Shown: one piece after another, positions 34,712-44,023 of the stretch
Layout: each line of letters starts with the position of its first letter
Position numbering within the stretch: position 1 is the first letter of the stretch
Assembly: GCA_031292615.1 (NCBI GenBank)
Contig: JARLGT010000022.1
Location: 1 to 48,955 of the forward strand
Origin: Coriobacteriia bacterium
GTDB taxonomy: Bacteria > Actinomycetota > Coriobacteriia > Anaerosomatales > JAAXUF01
Reading direction: 5' to 3'
DNA: 48,955 nucleotides
Translations under genes and position numbers: made by a program
Notes under the pieces: generated by a model
The model's database searches: none
What the model was told of the DNA's origin: nothing
What the model saw: the letters and a program-made list of their open reading frames with translations, nothing else

Positions 34712-36253
34712 CTACTTCACAGTGAAATAGCGGAATGCGCTGATCTTGGGGGTGTTGTACGAGTCGGCGACGGTGACCGTCATGCGCCACGAGCCCTTCT
34801 TGGTGAGCTTGATGTTCTTCTTGTAGGCCGAGACTCCAGCGCCAGCGCCCACGCCGACATTGACCGTGGCCCTCAGCACCCACTTCTTGCCTTCCTTGCG
34901 GTACGCGCGAAGCGTGATGGTGCGCGAGGCAAAGGGAACGCGAGACACCGAGCCCTTAGTCGCGAAGTACTTGCCATGCTTGACCTTGGAGGGAGTGCTG
35001 GGCGTCGTCACGTAAGGGTTCACCTGGACGAGCACCGGCACGCTGCTCGCTTGAGTCGCCGTATCGAAGAGCCGATAGGCTGCGTTCACGGCAATGTTCG
35101 GAACAGTGCCCGAGTAGGCGCCCGCCGCTCCTTCCGTAACGCCTGCCACCGGAGTCCACGGAGCGCCGCCAGTGTACGACTGTTGCACCTGAATCGTGGA
35201 CGCGTGGCCGCCGATCGGGCCCATCTGGTCGACAAGATGCGCGCCGACACTCGCGCTCCCGCCGTACCCAACCGGACTCGGGGGCGTGTTCGCCGACTCG
35301 AAGTGAGGAGTCGCCTGGGCGACTTGGACCAGGTTGGCGAGCATACCGTACGCCGTTGGGCCGTCGTACCCCTGGACGAAGTACTGCAGCGCCCTGTCCA
35401 CGGGAGCAGCGGTGTCCGAGGCCGTGACGTGCCCGGCGCTCGACGGCACAACGAACTGTGTGAAGGTGTTGTTGGAGAGGTCCTTGCGCCAGACGGTGTA
35501 GTTGATAGTCCTTGTGTCCACCGTGGTGCTGTTAGGGGCTATCACCGGCGCGTCCCAGGCTAGGTCGACCGTGGTCGAGGTGCCGACGCTACGCGAAGCG
35601 TTAAGGCTGCGGACCGGGCCGTATTTGTACCCGGTCAGCTGAACGTCGTCGATCGTGGGGCCGTAACCGTTGAAGGATGCGTACGCGTTGAAAACAAACC
35701 TGACCGACCCCTCGCCGCTCGGCAGGATCGCTGCGCCGCCGGTGCGGTTGTAATCCCTCTGGACCCAGGTGTTTCCCGTGACGCCCGGTGCCAGCCCTAC
35801 TGGGGTCCAATTCGCTCCGTGTGCAGTGCCGGAGACCCAGCCGAGGGCGTAGAACGGGTCGGCGAGCTGCGCTGCATCGGGATACTTGTACCAGAACGTG
35901 AAATCGGATACGTAGAAGCCGCCCGTGTCGGAGACTGGGAAGTCCGCGATTCCCGCGGTATTGAGAGCCTTGTAGGTCGGCCAAGTGCCGGGCGCTGTTC
36001 CTGCACCCGCACACCACAGGCCGTTGCCGGTGCGCCCGTGTCCGGCAACAACACCCCACCAGGCAGTGTCGTCAGAGGTCGGGAATGGATGGGCGGCGGT
36101 GACCACGGGCGTGGCGTCGGTTCCCTCGAACGTCCACGACCTGAGGACCGCCACCCCCGATATCGGATCGGCCACCGCGAACGCGGCGGGAATCGCAACG
36201 AACGCGACCACGAGGATGGCGAGAACGATACCGGCTACTCGACGACGCATCAT
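34712..36253 (-). CDS. Secreted protein of unknown function with beta-sandwich-like domains
   Basis: A 513-residue exported protein. Signal peptide RRRVAGIVLAILVVAFVAIPAAFA. The first 200 residues look like a jelly-roll ligand domain (RSWTFEGTD, WWGVVAGHGRTGNGLWCAG, IDDVQLTGYKYG). Then a fibronectin type III-like domain (SLNASRSVGTSTTVDLAWDAPV, YTVWRKDL, LQYFVQGYDG), and an Ig-like C-terminal domain (TKGSVSRVPFASRTITLRAYRKEGKKWVLRATV). No catalytic motif is seen; it is likely a surface or matrix binding protein. GAGGAG precedes the start. It is the third gene of an unknown unit (36272-38400 upstream). Confidence 0.8.
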   Translation of the reverse strand: MMRRRVAGIVLAILVVAFVAIPAAFAVADPISGVAVLRSWTFEGTDATPVVTAAHPFPTSDDTAWWGVVAGHGRTGNGLWCAGAGTAPGTWPTYKALNTAGIADFPVSDTGGFYVSDFTFWYKYPDAAQLADPFYALGWVSGTAHGANWTPVGLAPGVTGNTWVQRDYNRTGGAAILPSGEGSVRFVFNAYASFNGYGPTIDDVQLTGYKYGPVRSLNASRSVGTSTTVDLAWDAPVIAPNSTTVDTRTINYTVWRKDLSNNTFTQFVVPSSAGHVTASDTAAPVDRALQYFVQGYDGPTAYGMLANLVQVAQATPHFESANTPPSPVGYGGSASVGAHLVDQMGPIGGHASTIQVQQSYTGGAPWTPVAGVTEGAAGAYSGTVPNIAVNAAYRLFDTATQASSVPVLVQVNPYVTTPSTPSKVKHGKYFATKGSVSRVPFASRTITLRAYRKEGKKWVLRATVNVGVGAGAGVSAYKKNIKLTKKGSWRMTVTVADSYNTPKISAFRYFTVK

Positions 36254-36271
36254 CTTGGGCGACTCCTCGAT

Positions 36272-37033
36272 CTAGGGTTTCGTTGGGAACACTCCCATTG
36301 CCTGCAAAGCGAGCGCTCTCAGCGGGGTCGGGGACCCGTTGGCCGAGGTCAGAGTGACCTCGAATACGTAGCGCCCTCTCGCCAGGGCAATGGACGCAAA
36401 GTGCATGCCGTCCGTCCCGAAATATCCTGTGTATTCTCCAATGGTGACGGCTGCCCCACGCTTGGGATAGAGCGTCTTGCTCGTTTCCGTGATGAACGAC
36501 CTCGCACCAGAAGCCGTCTTCCTGTCATGCACAGCCCACGTGATGTTGCTCGCGATAGCCGTGGGCAGGTTAGCCACGCCGGTGACAGTGGCATCAGAGC
36601 CCAGCTTCTGCCGAGTCCCAAGCGTGTAGTCGGGGAACGACGCTGGTAGAAGCTTGCCGATATCGGCGACCTGCTTGAGGAACGGATCGGGCGCCGTCAC
36701 CTTGGGTTTGGCCGGCGTAGGCTTGGTCGTGTTCGTCGTCGTGGACGGCGCAGGCTTCGTCGCCGAGTCCAGCGCGCTCTTCGCAGCGGAGTTGTTCGGA
36801 TCGGCTTGGATCGCCGACTGGAACAGACCCACCGCAGAGCTGGTGTCCTCGGACGAGAGGGCGCGCAAGCCCTGCTGATAGTAGTTCTGCGACTTCTGCG
36901 CGGGGCTGAGCGTGATGGTCGAAGGAACAGGCGGCTTTCTCACGGACGAGAAGCTCCACCCCACGAAGAAGACGCCGGCAAGCACAGCGACGGTGACAGC
37001 TGTGCCGATGATCGCCTTGGTTCGCGAGTTCAT
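36272..37033 (-). CDS. Membrane-anchored protein with a TPR-like region
   Basis: A 253-residue protein. One N-terminal membrane helix (AIIGTAVTVAVLAGVFFVGW) and then a short tetratricopeptide-like helical pair (NYYQQGLRALSSEDTSSAVGLFQSAIQADPNNSAAKSALD). A Thr/Pro/Lys linker leads to a globular domain of about 130 residues (FPDYTLGTRQKLGSDATVTGVANL, GEYTGYFGTDGMHFASIALARGRYVFEV) I do not recognise. The ATG at 37033 follows GGAGG and overlaps the upstream stop by four bases (ATGA), so it is co-translated with the 456-residue gene. Confidence 0.75.
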   Translation of the reverse strand: MNSRTKAIIGTAVTVAVLAGVFFVGWSFSSVRKPPVPSTITLSPAQKSQNYYQQGLRALSSEDTSSAVGLFQSAIQADPNNSAAKSALDSATKPAPSTTTNTTKPTPAKPKVTAPDPFLKQVADIGKLLPASFPDYTLGTRQKLGSDATVTGVANLPTAIASNITWAVHDRKTASGARSFITETSKTLYPKRGAAVTIGEYTGYFGTDGMHFASIALARGRYVFEVTLTSANGSPTPLRALALQAMGVFPTKP

Positions 37034-38400
37034 TCGGTGGCCTCCTCGCTCCATTCCGCAGCGATGCCAGCCTCAAGTGCTTCGTCGTCGAGCGCGCTGG
37101 CGCCGTGTTCTGCGGCACTCTCCACCGCTGCCGCCGCCTTGGTTACGAACAGCCGCAGACTGTCGTGAGAGGCGTCGGCAAGCGCTCTCAGCACGCGATC
37201 ATCGAGTGTGATGGGCTCCGAGCCCGGATATGCAGCAGCGTCGAGCCAGCGATTGACCGTCGTGGCGTCCAACTCATCGGGGGCGTCCTGCAGCGCAATG
37301 ACGCCGGGGAACGACCACTCGAGTTGCGTCCCCGCCCCAAACTGCTCCTCCAGCTCCGAGACCTCGCCCTTCTGGAGCATCATCACGAGGACCGCGTCCG
37401 ACTCAAGCGCCCATCGAATCTCCGAGAGCGTCGACGCGATCTGCATTCGAGTATCGGGCGGTACCTGACCCCATCCGTCAAAGCCATCGTAGATGAGCAC
37501 GATCTTGTCAAATCGGGTACGCGCGAACTTGATAACGGCGGCCAAAGTCTTCCGAGGCGCCTTGGTTATCGAGAACTCGGACGTGAGGGCCGCCAGACCG
37601 CGCTCCCGATACACCCTGAGCGCTCGTGCTACCACTGGCGAAAGATGCACCTTCGTGTACTCGACTAGGTAGTCCATCACTTCTTGATCGAGGTTGTCCT
37701 CATCGCGAGCGTCGGCCTCCTCACCGAGCACGATGTCCGTGCCGGGTGCGTCGCCTACCGTTGAATCGATTTCGGGCGTCGACTCTTCGTCATCGACGTT
37801 TGCCTCGAGGTTTGCACCACGCGCGTCACCGACCTCCGTCAGCTCGGGCCTGCGCTCCACGGTATTGGGATCGCCAAAGAGCGAATCGATCGTGGCGAGC
37901 GGGTCGGCTCGGAAAGTATCGGCGAAGGCTGCAAGGCGCTCCTCGCCGATCACCTGGTAGGCGATGAGGCTCTCGTCGGGCTCGGCAAGGACCCGCTCGA
38001 CGTAACAGGCCAGCGTCTTGTCGAACTCGCGGAACGAAAGCCGCTCGGCAACGACGCGAAGCGTGGCGCGAACACGGCCCACTCGCATGAGAAACAGCGG
38101 GACGTAGGCGTGCAGCACGTCGAGCGAGTCGTCGGCCACTATCGCGTGTTCGACGAAGCCAATCGAGCGCAGCGAGTACGAGGAAGGCACGTCAGCAGTC
38201 TTGTTGACCACGATAGGCTTGGCCTTCTCCTGCGCAGCCGCAGCGACGATCTCGCCGAGTAGGGCGTTGGCGGCCGCAGTCATTTCGTAGTCGCGACCGT
38301 CGAACGTGCCGTCCATCGCGGGTGCCAAGAACGGGTTGGCAAGCAGACCCAGTGCGCGGTAGTGCGCGGTCTCGTGTGCATCCTCGGGCAGTGGGCTCAC
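37030..38400 (-). CDS. Unrecognised protein resembling a degenerate AAA-type ATPase
   Basis: A 456-residue soluble protein. The opening YRALGLLANPFLAP recalls ExeA/MshM-type AAA ATPases (FGLxxNPF), and a KIVLIYDGFDGW stretch near residue 305 looks like a Walker B strand, but the expected Walker A is missing or altered (KAKPIVVNKTADVP). A long acidic middle section (about 190-240) separates the halves. It may be a non-hydrolysing scaffold. It overlaps the next gene by four bases and starts the three-gene unit. A possible link to surface assembly is inference. Confidence 0.7.
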   Translation of the reverse strand: MSPLPEDAHETAHYRALGLLANPFLAPAMDGTFDGRDYEMTAAANALLGEIVAAAAQEKAKPIVVNKTADVPSSYSLRSIGFVEHAIVADDSLDVLHAYVPLFLMRVGRVRATLRVVAERLSFREFDKTLACYVERVLAEPDESLIAYQVIGEERLAAFADTFRADPLATIDSLFGDPNTVERRPELTEVGDARGANLEANVDDEESTPEIDSTVGDAPGTDIVLGEEADARDEDNLDQEVMDYLVEYTKVHLSPVVARALRVYRERGLAALTSEFSITKAPRKTLAAVIKFARTRFDKIVLIYDGFDGWGQVPPDTRMQIASTLSEIRWALESDAVLVMMLQKGEVSELEEQFGAGTQLEWSFPGVIALQDAPDELDATTVNRWLDAAAYPGSEPITLDDRVLRALADASHDSLRLFVTKAAAAVESAAEHGASALDDEALEAGIAAEWSEEATE

Positions 38401-38493
38401 AGTAGCTCCTTACGGTGTCGCTGAATCCGGCCGTGTGTGTCACATCGTACTCTCTCGAGTCAGCAGGGAAGCAATCGCCCTGCCGCCGAGAAA

Positions 38494-38522
38494 GGGGCCC
38501 CGGACCATTGGTCCGGGGCCCC
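38494..38522 (-). terminator. Terminator of the hydrogenase-cytochrome operon
   Basis: A perfect 13-base GC-rich stem GGGGCCCCGGACC/GGTCCGGGGCCCC with a 3-base loop, followed on the minus strand by TTTCTC. It lies 53 bases after the hexahaem cytochrome stop. Confidence 0.85.
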
Positions 38523-38575
38523 CTCGTCACACTTCGAAGTCCTGGGATGAGGACCTCGGTAGGGTCAGATGACCG

Positions 38576-40042
38576 CTACTTGTCGTGGCAACGCTCACAC
38601 ACGCCGCGGTTATTGGCGCGCAGCAGAGCGCTCGAACCTTGACCATTGACGATCGGCGTGCCGTAGGAGCCCTTGTCGGGATCCACGCCAGGGACGGAGT
38701 CCTTGACAGGCATGTAGACGTTCGTGGTCGTGTTCTTGACCAGGTGAGACGCCGCCCAGCCACCCATGGAGACGGAGGTGGCGTGTGCACGGTGACAAGT
38801 CTCACAACCGATGTAGCTGTGAGCGAAGTCGTTGGTGCCCGAACCCGGGTTCTCAAGCGGAACCCAAGACGAGTCCTGGACAACCTGCTCGGCCAGTGCA
38901 CGAGTTGCACCAAGGCCAGCACCCATGTCGATGTCCACAGCGTGGCTATGGAAGGTCGCCGAGCCGGGGCCGCCAACGGTCGTCTGACCGGTGGACGTCA
39001 GCGGCAGGTACCCGCCGTAGTCGCGGACGACGCCCGTACCAGCGGAAGCCACGTTGTAGCCCGTATGGCAAGCGGCGCACCATACCGAGATGGACTGCGT
39101 CTGCGGCGTGACGTTGGTGTGCAGCAGATCGGTGCCGGTGGTGTTGGTGTAGTTCGGCCTGTAGGCCGCTACCTGAGCAGCACCATCAGCGTGCTTCAGC
39201 CAACCACCTGCGGGGTAGCCAGGAACGGCGACGCCGCCACCGGGGTTACCGGTGTTGAACACTGCGGCCGGAACCGGGTAGCCGACCTCGTTCGAGAAGA
39301 CGAACGGGTTAGGCGTCACGTTGTCGGCCTGGTATCCACCAACGACAGGACCGGCCGGGTTCGGCTTGGCCTTGAGGAGGCGGTAGTTGGACGAGCCGTG
39401 CGGGTCGTGGCAGTCGGTGCAGGTCAGGCCCTGAGTTCCGCCAAAGGACGAAACCGTGGCGCCAGAACCCCAGAGCGGACCGTCGACGTCCATCTTGTGA
39501 GCAGAAGTGCTCGCGACGAACGTGATGACGCCGCCAGGACCGGTACCGCCATTAGCCGTACCCTGCCAAGCGTACGGATCAGGCATGCGATCGAAGCCGC
39601 CGCCGTTGAGCGGGGCGCCGAAGGTCGAAGCGGTGTTGACCTGCAGAACAGCGGAGCCGCCGTCTCCAGGATACCCACCAGGTGCAGCGGCCAGCGTGCT
39701 GCTGCCGCCCGGAGCAGTGTCAGGGCTACCAGCAGAAGGACCACTGTCAAAGATGCCGCTCTGGACGTTAGTCGACGCACCAGGTGCGGTGTCGCCGTGA
39801 CAGGCGTCGCAGAACTCGGTCATCGTCGTGGCGTTACCGACGAGCAGTGCACTCGCGTGCTCAGTGCCGAGCCCGTCCTTCCATCCGACGGTCGAGAACG
39901 ACGTGTGCGCACGGTGACAACCGGCACAAGCATCCGTGTCGTTCACGTAGCCACCGTGAGGACCGAAGTTCGCGAAAGCCGAGCCAGCGAAAACGAGGCA
40001 GAGGGCCATAGCAAGTACGAATATGATTGAGAGTCGCTTCAA
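38576..40042 (-). CDS. Secreted hexahaem c-type cytochrome, hydrogenase partner
   Basis: About 488 residues. The signal peptide (KRLSIIFVLAMALCLVFAGSAFA) sends it out of the cell. Six CxxCH motifs are present: CAGCH, CDACH, CTDCH (followed by DPHGS), CAACH, CETCH (followed by RAHAT) and CERCH at the very end. The CxxCHRAH/CxxCHDPH patterns match the doubled-CXXCH family. Between haems lie long Gly/Thr/Pro-rich loops. The start is probably TTG at 40042, eight bases after AGGAGG; the GTG at 40051 overlaps that SD. It begins about 20 bases after the hydrogenase large subunit, so it is the likely electron acceptor of the enzyme. Confidence 0.9.
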   Translation of the reverse strand: MKRLSIIFVLAMALCLVFAGSAFANFGPHGGYVNDTDACAGCHRAHTSFSTVGWKDGLGTEHASALLVGNATTMTEFCDACHGDTAPGASTNVQSGIFDSGPSAGSPDTAPGGSSTLAAAPGGYPGDGGSAVLQVNTASTFGAPLNGGGFDRMPDPYAWQGTANGGTGPGGVITFVASTSAHKMDVDGPLWGSGATVSSFGGTQGLTCTDCHDPHGSSNYRLLKAKPNPAGPVVGGYQADNVTPNPFVFSNEVGYPVPAAVFNTGNPGGGVAVPGYPAGGWLKHADGAAQVAAYRPNYTNTTGTDLLHTNVTPQTQSISVWCAACHTGYNVASAGTGVVRDYGGYLPLTSTGQTTVGGPGSATFHSHAVDIDMGAGLGATRALAEQVVQDSSWVPLENPGSGTNDFAHSYIGCETCHRAHATSVSMGGWAASHLVKNTTTNVYMPVKDSVPGVDPDKGSYGTPIVNGQGSSALLRANNRGVCERCHDK

Positions 40043-40061
40043 GATCTTCACCTCCTAGTGA

Positions 40062-42209
40062 CTAGTGGATCGCGCAAGCGATGCACGGATCGAAGGACTG
40101 GGCAACACGCAGAACCTCGACGCCACCGACTGAGTGCTTGGTAGTCGACCCATCCTGGCTCTTGAACGTGCTGTCGAGCGCGGCAAACGGAGCACCGATG
40201 ACAGCCTGCTCGATCGGGCCGTGGCCACCGGAACCCATCGGGGAACCGTTCCACGTGGTCGGAACGATGCACTGGTACTTCGTGATCTTGCCGTTCGTGC
40301 TTTCGCACTGATGCATGAGGGCACCGCGAGGAGCCTCAGTGGCACCCCAGCCTTGAACGACTCCAGCAGGAATCGCCTTGACCTTCCAGGTGTCGCCAGC
40401 AGGCAGGTCGTGCAGCTGCTTGATCCAGCCGCCGCCCCACGTACCCGTGAACACGCCGGTCGTGGTGTTCCATGAGCCGCCGGCCGTCGAGTACGCGCCA
40501 AGGATGGCCTGTACCAACACGAGCGACTCGAGAGCACGCCCGCGCAGGAGGTCGATGGTGGAGAATCCGGCCGTGAGGAGCAGGACCCAGTCGGCGATGA
40601 CACCCGTGATGACGGTGTCGCTGCCGGCGTACGCAGCGATCGTCGCGGATGCTGCCGAGGGAAGCGGGCCGCCAGCAGGCACGATAACGGTGCCACTGGA
40701 CGCGCTCGACAAGCTGGCAAGACCAGCCTGGACGAGAGCGACTGCGATGTCGGCATTGATCATCTTAGGATCGAGGCCGAGTCCCAGACCGTTGTGCATG
40801 TCCGCGCTACCGCCAGGGATGGCCTTCGCGTAGACCGTGTAGGCGGCGCCGAGCGAGGTGCGCAGCGGCGTGCCGTTGACAAACTTGCTGGATACGAACA
40901 TGCGGGCCATGGGACCGACTTCACAAGGAAGACCGTTCCAGCGCGGCGCCTTCATGTAGGTGTAGGCCGTGGCCTTGGAGCGCTTCGGGCTCGTGCGAGA
41001 GACAGCACCCGGATACGCCGAGGTGCCGCTGGCACCGCCGTAGGCGGCAACGTCGCCAGAAGCGACCTGATAGCGAGAGTAGGTGATCTCTTCACGCAGG
41101 TTGGTCGGAACGCAAGTGGCGGTAGCCGCTGCAGCGATGAACTTGCTGGCGACCTCAGCCTTGTTCGAGACCGTGAAGTCCGCAAAACCGTCGCCGGCCG
41201 CGAACTTGACGCCACCCGGAACCGTAAGTGCGGCGGTCGCGGAGGTGTCCAGTGCATCCGGGAACGCACCCCAAGCGAGGAAGCGCTTGACGCCGGCGCC
41301 GTAGCCGGTGTTGGCGGACGTCGGAGCGGTGGCAGATGCGTTGCCTGCGAGACCCCAAAGGGTGGGGTATACGGCCTGCAGCGTAGTGGCATTGGCCAGG
41401 TTGTCGAAGTTCGGGTAGAGCGCACCGAGGGCCAGAGCGATCGGCACGTACTCCTGAACGACGAACTGTCCGACTTCCTTGGCCACGGAGGCGAAGGTGT
41501 CGCAACGAGCCTGGAACGCGGCCGTGCCGAGCTCGGTCTTGTCGTACGTGACGCCGCCGCCGCAGTACACCGAGGTCATCGGCATACGTCCGGCGAACAG
41601 GGCGCCAGCCTCGAAGGTGAGACGGCGGATGCGCAGGGCTACGACGTAGCTACGGATGACCGTAGACCACAGGTTCTTGCTGAAGCCGGTACCGGGGTTG
41701 GCACCAGAAACGATCTCCGGATAGGCCTTCCCGCCGCTCTTCATGAGCGGGTGGTAGTAGCCGTCCGCGAAGTACGGAGTCCACGGCGGAATCGCAGGGC
41801 CCTGGATGTAGCTCGGTGCAGCAAGGTGATAGAAGTGCGTGATGCTGGACATGAGGAACTCCATGCCAAGCACGAGGTTGCGGATAAGAACCGCAGCCGC
41901 AGGCACGCCATAGGCGCCATCATCGGCGAACGTGATGTGGCCCTTGCTGTACTGCAGGACGGTGTCAACCGCATACGTGGAAGTCATGCCGTGCGGGACC
42001 GGGCAAACGCCGCAGATACGCTGTACGAACGTGATCGCGTCGTTGACGTCGCGGCCCAGCAGGAAGTTCTCGAAACCACGCCACAGGTTGCCGTGAGCGT
42101 AGGCATCGGTGATCTTTCCACCGGCGACCGCTGCGACACCAATGCCGAGGTGACCTTCGATACGTGAGATCGGGTCGACTTCGAAGTTTACATTAGCTGG
42201 ATAAGCCAT
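40062..42209 (-). CDS. [NiFe] hydrogenase large subunit, long form without C-terminal extension
   Basis: A 715-residue catalytic subunit. The N-terminal ligand motif is QRICGVCPVPHG (Cys66, Cys69) and the C-terminal one DPCIACAIH (Cys709, Cys712), together giving four Cys for the Ni-Fe centre. Other family parts: VDPISRIEGHLGI, GVPAAAVLIRNLVLGMEFLMSSI, YYHPL, and EAPRGALMHQCE. Usual length is near 570; the extra is in Ala/Gly/Ser-rich stretches (about 280-420 and 500-620). The protein ends exactly at the His of the DPCxxCxxH motif, so there is no tail for a maturation protease to remove. SD AAAGGAGGG. Small subunit lies 23 bases upstream. Confidence 0.95.
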   Translation of the reverse strand: MAYPANVNFEVDPISRIEGHLGIGVAAVAGGKITDAYAHGNLWRGFENFLLGRDVNDAITFVQRICGVCPVPHGMTSTYAVDTVLQYSKGHITFADDGAYGVPAAAVLIRNLVLGMEFLMSSITHFYHLAAPSYIQGPAIPPWTPYFADGYYHPLMKSGGKAYPEIVSGANPGTGFSKNLWSTVIRSYVVALRIRRLTFEAGALFAGRMPMTSVYCGGGVTYDKTELGTAAFQARCDTFASVAKEVGQFVVQEYVPIALALGALYPNFDNLANATTLQAVYPTLWGLAGNASATAPTSANTGYGAGVKRFLAWGAFPDALDTSATAALTVPGGVKFAAGDGFADFTVSNKAEVASKFIAAAATATCVPTNLREEITYSRYQVASGDVAAYGGASGTSAYPGAVSRTSPKRSKATAYTYMKAPRWNGLPCEVGPMARMFVSSKFVNGTPLRTSLGAAYTVYAKAIPGGSADMHNGLGLGLDPKMINADIAVALVQAGLASLSSASSGTVIVPAGGPLPSAASATIAAYAGSDTVITGVIADWVLLLTAGFSTIDLLRGRALESLVLVQAILGAYSTAGGSWNTTTGVFTGTWGGGWIKQLHDLPAGDTWKVKAIPAGVVQGWGATEAPRGALMHQCESTNGKITKYQCIVPTTWNGSPMGSGGHGPIEQAVIGAPFAALDSTFKSQDGSTTKHSVGGVEVLRVAQSFDPCIACAIH

Positions 42210-42232
42210 GTGCTTTTCCCTCCTTTCGAGGT

Positions 42233-43708
42233 CTAGCGCACCAGGAACGGTACGAAGTTGTCAGGATAGCCCTTCTCGGTGCACGCCATGCAGGGATGAC
42301 CCGCGCGGGTGCAGTGGCCGCCGGTGGGGACACCGCCGGGAGAAAGGTTCGCATTGGAAACGCCGTCGTCCCAGCCCACGGGGTTCGTAGGCTGCTGGCC
42401 GTTCCAACCGTGGATGCCGCACAGCGAGCTTGCGGCCGGACCCTTGCAACCGATCTTCTGCAGGCAGCCCGTGTCGCCCGGCTGGGCGGCGAAGGTGCCA
42501 GTGACGAAGTAGCGGTAGCGCGGGCAATAGGGGCCGTGGACCGACGTGCCGTAGACGGCCTTGATGCGACGAGTGGTGTCGACTCCGGCGCTAGCAGCAT
42601 TGCCAGCGTTGATGCCGATACCGAGGTTGCCCTGCCGAGGATCGACACCGTCGGTAACCGGTGTGATCGCCTCAAGGATGCCCAAGGTGCCGACCGGCGC
42701 GCCATCGACAAGAATGCTCTTCAGGTCGACCGTGGCTGCGACAACACTCAGAACGAACCACCAAGGGTTCGTCGGGCAACCAGGAACGTTGACGACCTTG
42801 GCCGACGCATACGCGTAGCCGTTCTGGTCCAGGTAGTCGAACGTGCCCAGGGCACCAGACTGCGACTTCGAGGTATCGAAGCCAGCGACCGCAGAGCTGA
42901 TCGGAGGACGACAACCCGGGTAGCCGCCGAACGTGGCGCACTGGCCGATGGCAATGATAGCCACGCATGCCTTCAAGCTACCGAGCGCCGCAACCATCTC
43001 GCCGGTGACGATGTCGCCGGCGGCGTTCACGGTGGTGGTTCCAGCCAAGTTGGCCGTACCGTCGGAAGCGATGGAGCACCAAGCTACGCTAGAGCTGTAG
43101 TCGCTCCAAGCGCCGCCACCGGTGGTCGAGCCGTCGCCGGTGAGCTGAAGCGCACCCTCGACGACGAGCACGAACGGAAGCGTGTTCTGCGCTTCGAAGT
43201 CCTTGAGCCACTGGTACGCGGTATCCGCGCCCATGCCCATGACCGTTTCATGGTAGATCAGGTCGATAACGTCGATGACGACGTCGGCGATGTCGATCGA
43301 ACCAGTCGGATCGGGGCTGAGGTTCACGGCGTGAAGCAGCAGATTGCCGGAGGCGTTCGGACCCGGCAGGATCGACGGATCCGACTCACCCGTGGTCGGC
43401 AGCGCCTGAGAGAGACCCAGCGCAGCGGCCGTCGTGACGGCGGTCGTTCCGTTCTGGTTGTACACAGCGGCACCAGTAGAGTTCTCGAAGATGCCGAGCA
43501 GTGAAGTCGAGCAGCCGGTGCACTCTGCACCGTGAAGCCATACAACTCGCGGCTTGCCGAAGGTTCCACCGTAGACCGAGCCCATATTCCCGGCCACGTT
43601 GTTGTACGCCATGGCGTCCATGATCTTGGACGCCTCTACCTGGCTGAACCCTGCGGCGGCGGCGAGCGCACCCAAGCGGGTGACGAACTGTCGCCTAGTG
43701 ATAGCCAT
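42233..43708 (-). CDS. [NiFe] hydrogenase small subunit with Tat signal
   Basis: About 491 residues. Twin-arginine signal AITRRQFVTRLGALAAAA exports the folded heterodimer. Iron-sulphur ligands: proximal cluster in GAECTGCSTSLL, GQCATFGGYPGC and VNVPGCPTNP; distal and medial in SVHGPYCPRYRYF, DTGCLQKIGCKGP and HCTRAGHPCMACTEKGYPD. No C-terminal membrane helix follows, so it is not held like standard membrane-bound uptake enzymes. About 100 residues are added as Gly/Thr-rich loops. The ATG at 43708 sits ten bases after GGAGG; the ATG at 43717 is too close. First gene of the operon. Confidence 0.94.
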   Translation of the reverse strand: MAITRRQFVTRLGALAAAAGFSQVEASKIMDAMAYNNVAGNMGSVYGGTFGKPRVVWLHGAECTGCSTSLLGIFENSTGAAVYNQNGTTAVTTAAALGLSQALPTTGESDPSILPGPNASGNLLLHAVNLSPDPTGSIDIADVVIDVIDLIYHETVMGMGADTAYQWLKDFEAQNTLPFVLVVEGALQLTGDGSTTGGGAWSDYSSSVAWCSIASDGTANLAGTTTVNAAGDIVTGEMVAALGSLKACVAIIAIGQCATFGGYPGCRPPISSAVAGFDTSKSQSGALGTFDYLDQNGYAYASAKVVNVPGCPTNPWWFVLSVVAATVDLKSILVDGAPVGTLGILEAITPVTDGVDPRQGNLGIGINAGNAASAGVDTTRRIKAVYGTSVHGPYCPRYRYFVTGTFAAQPGDTGCLQKIGCKGPAASSLCGIHGWNGQQPTNPVGWDDGVSNANLSPGGVPTGGHCTRAGHPCMACTEKGYPDNFVPFLVR

Positions 43709-44023
43709 ACTCTTCATTCCTCCTTCACCAAGTTCGGTGTTGTTTAGTACTGGCAGAAAAACGTTTCAACCTCTGAACGAGACCTGCTAGAAAAAGTAAA
43801 CGCCACCTCCTTTCGGTCCGCTCGTCAGAGGAACCGGGTGGAGATGGCTTGCGAACTGCCCGAACAGAGCGGTCAAAACCCCGTGCGCCTCGGTGACAGA
43901 TCAAACTCCAGGAGGCGTGAGAGATGATGACCAATCGGGCCTTCGTGCCGGCTCCAACCCGGTGGTCTAAGCTTTTGTCCTGTACCTCTTCCTTGTAGGC
44001 GCTAGATACGCTCACAGGTACGT

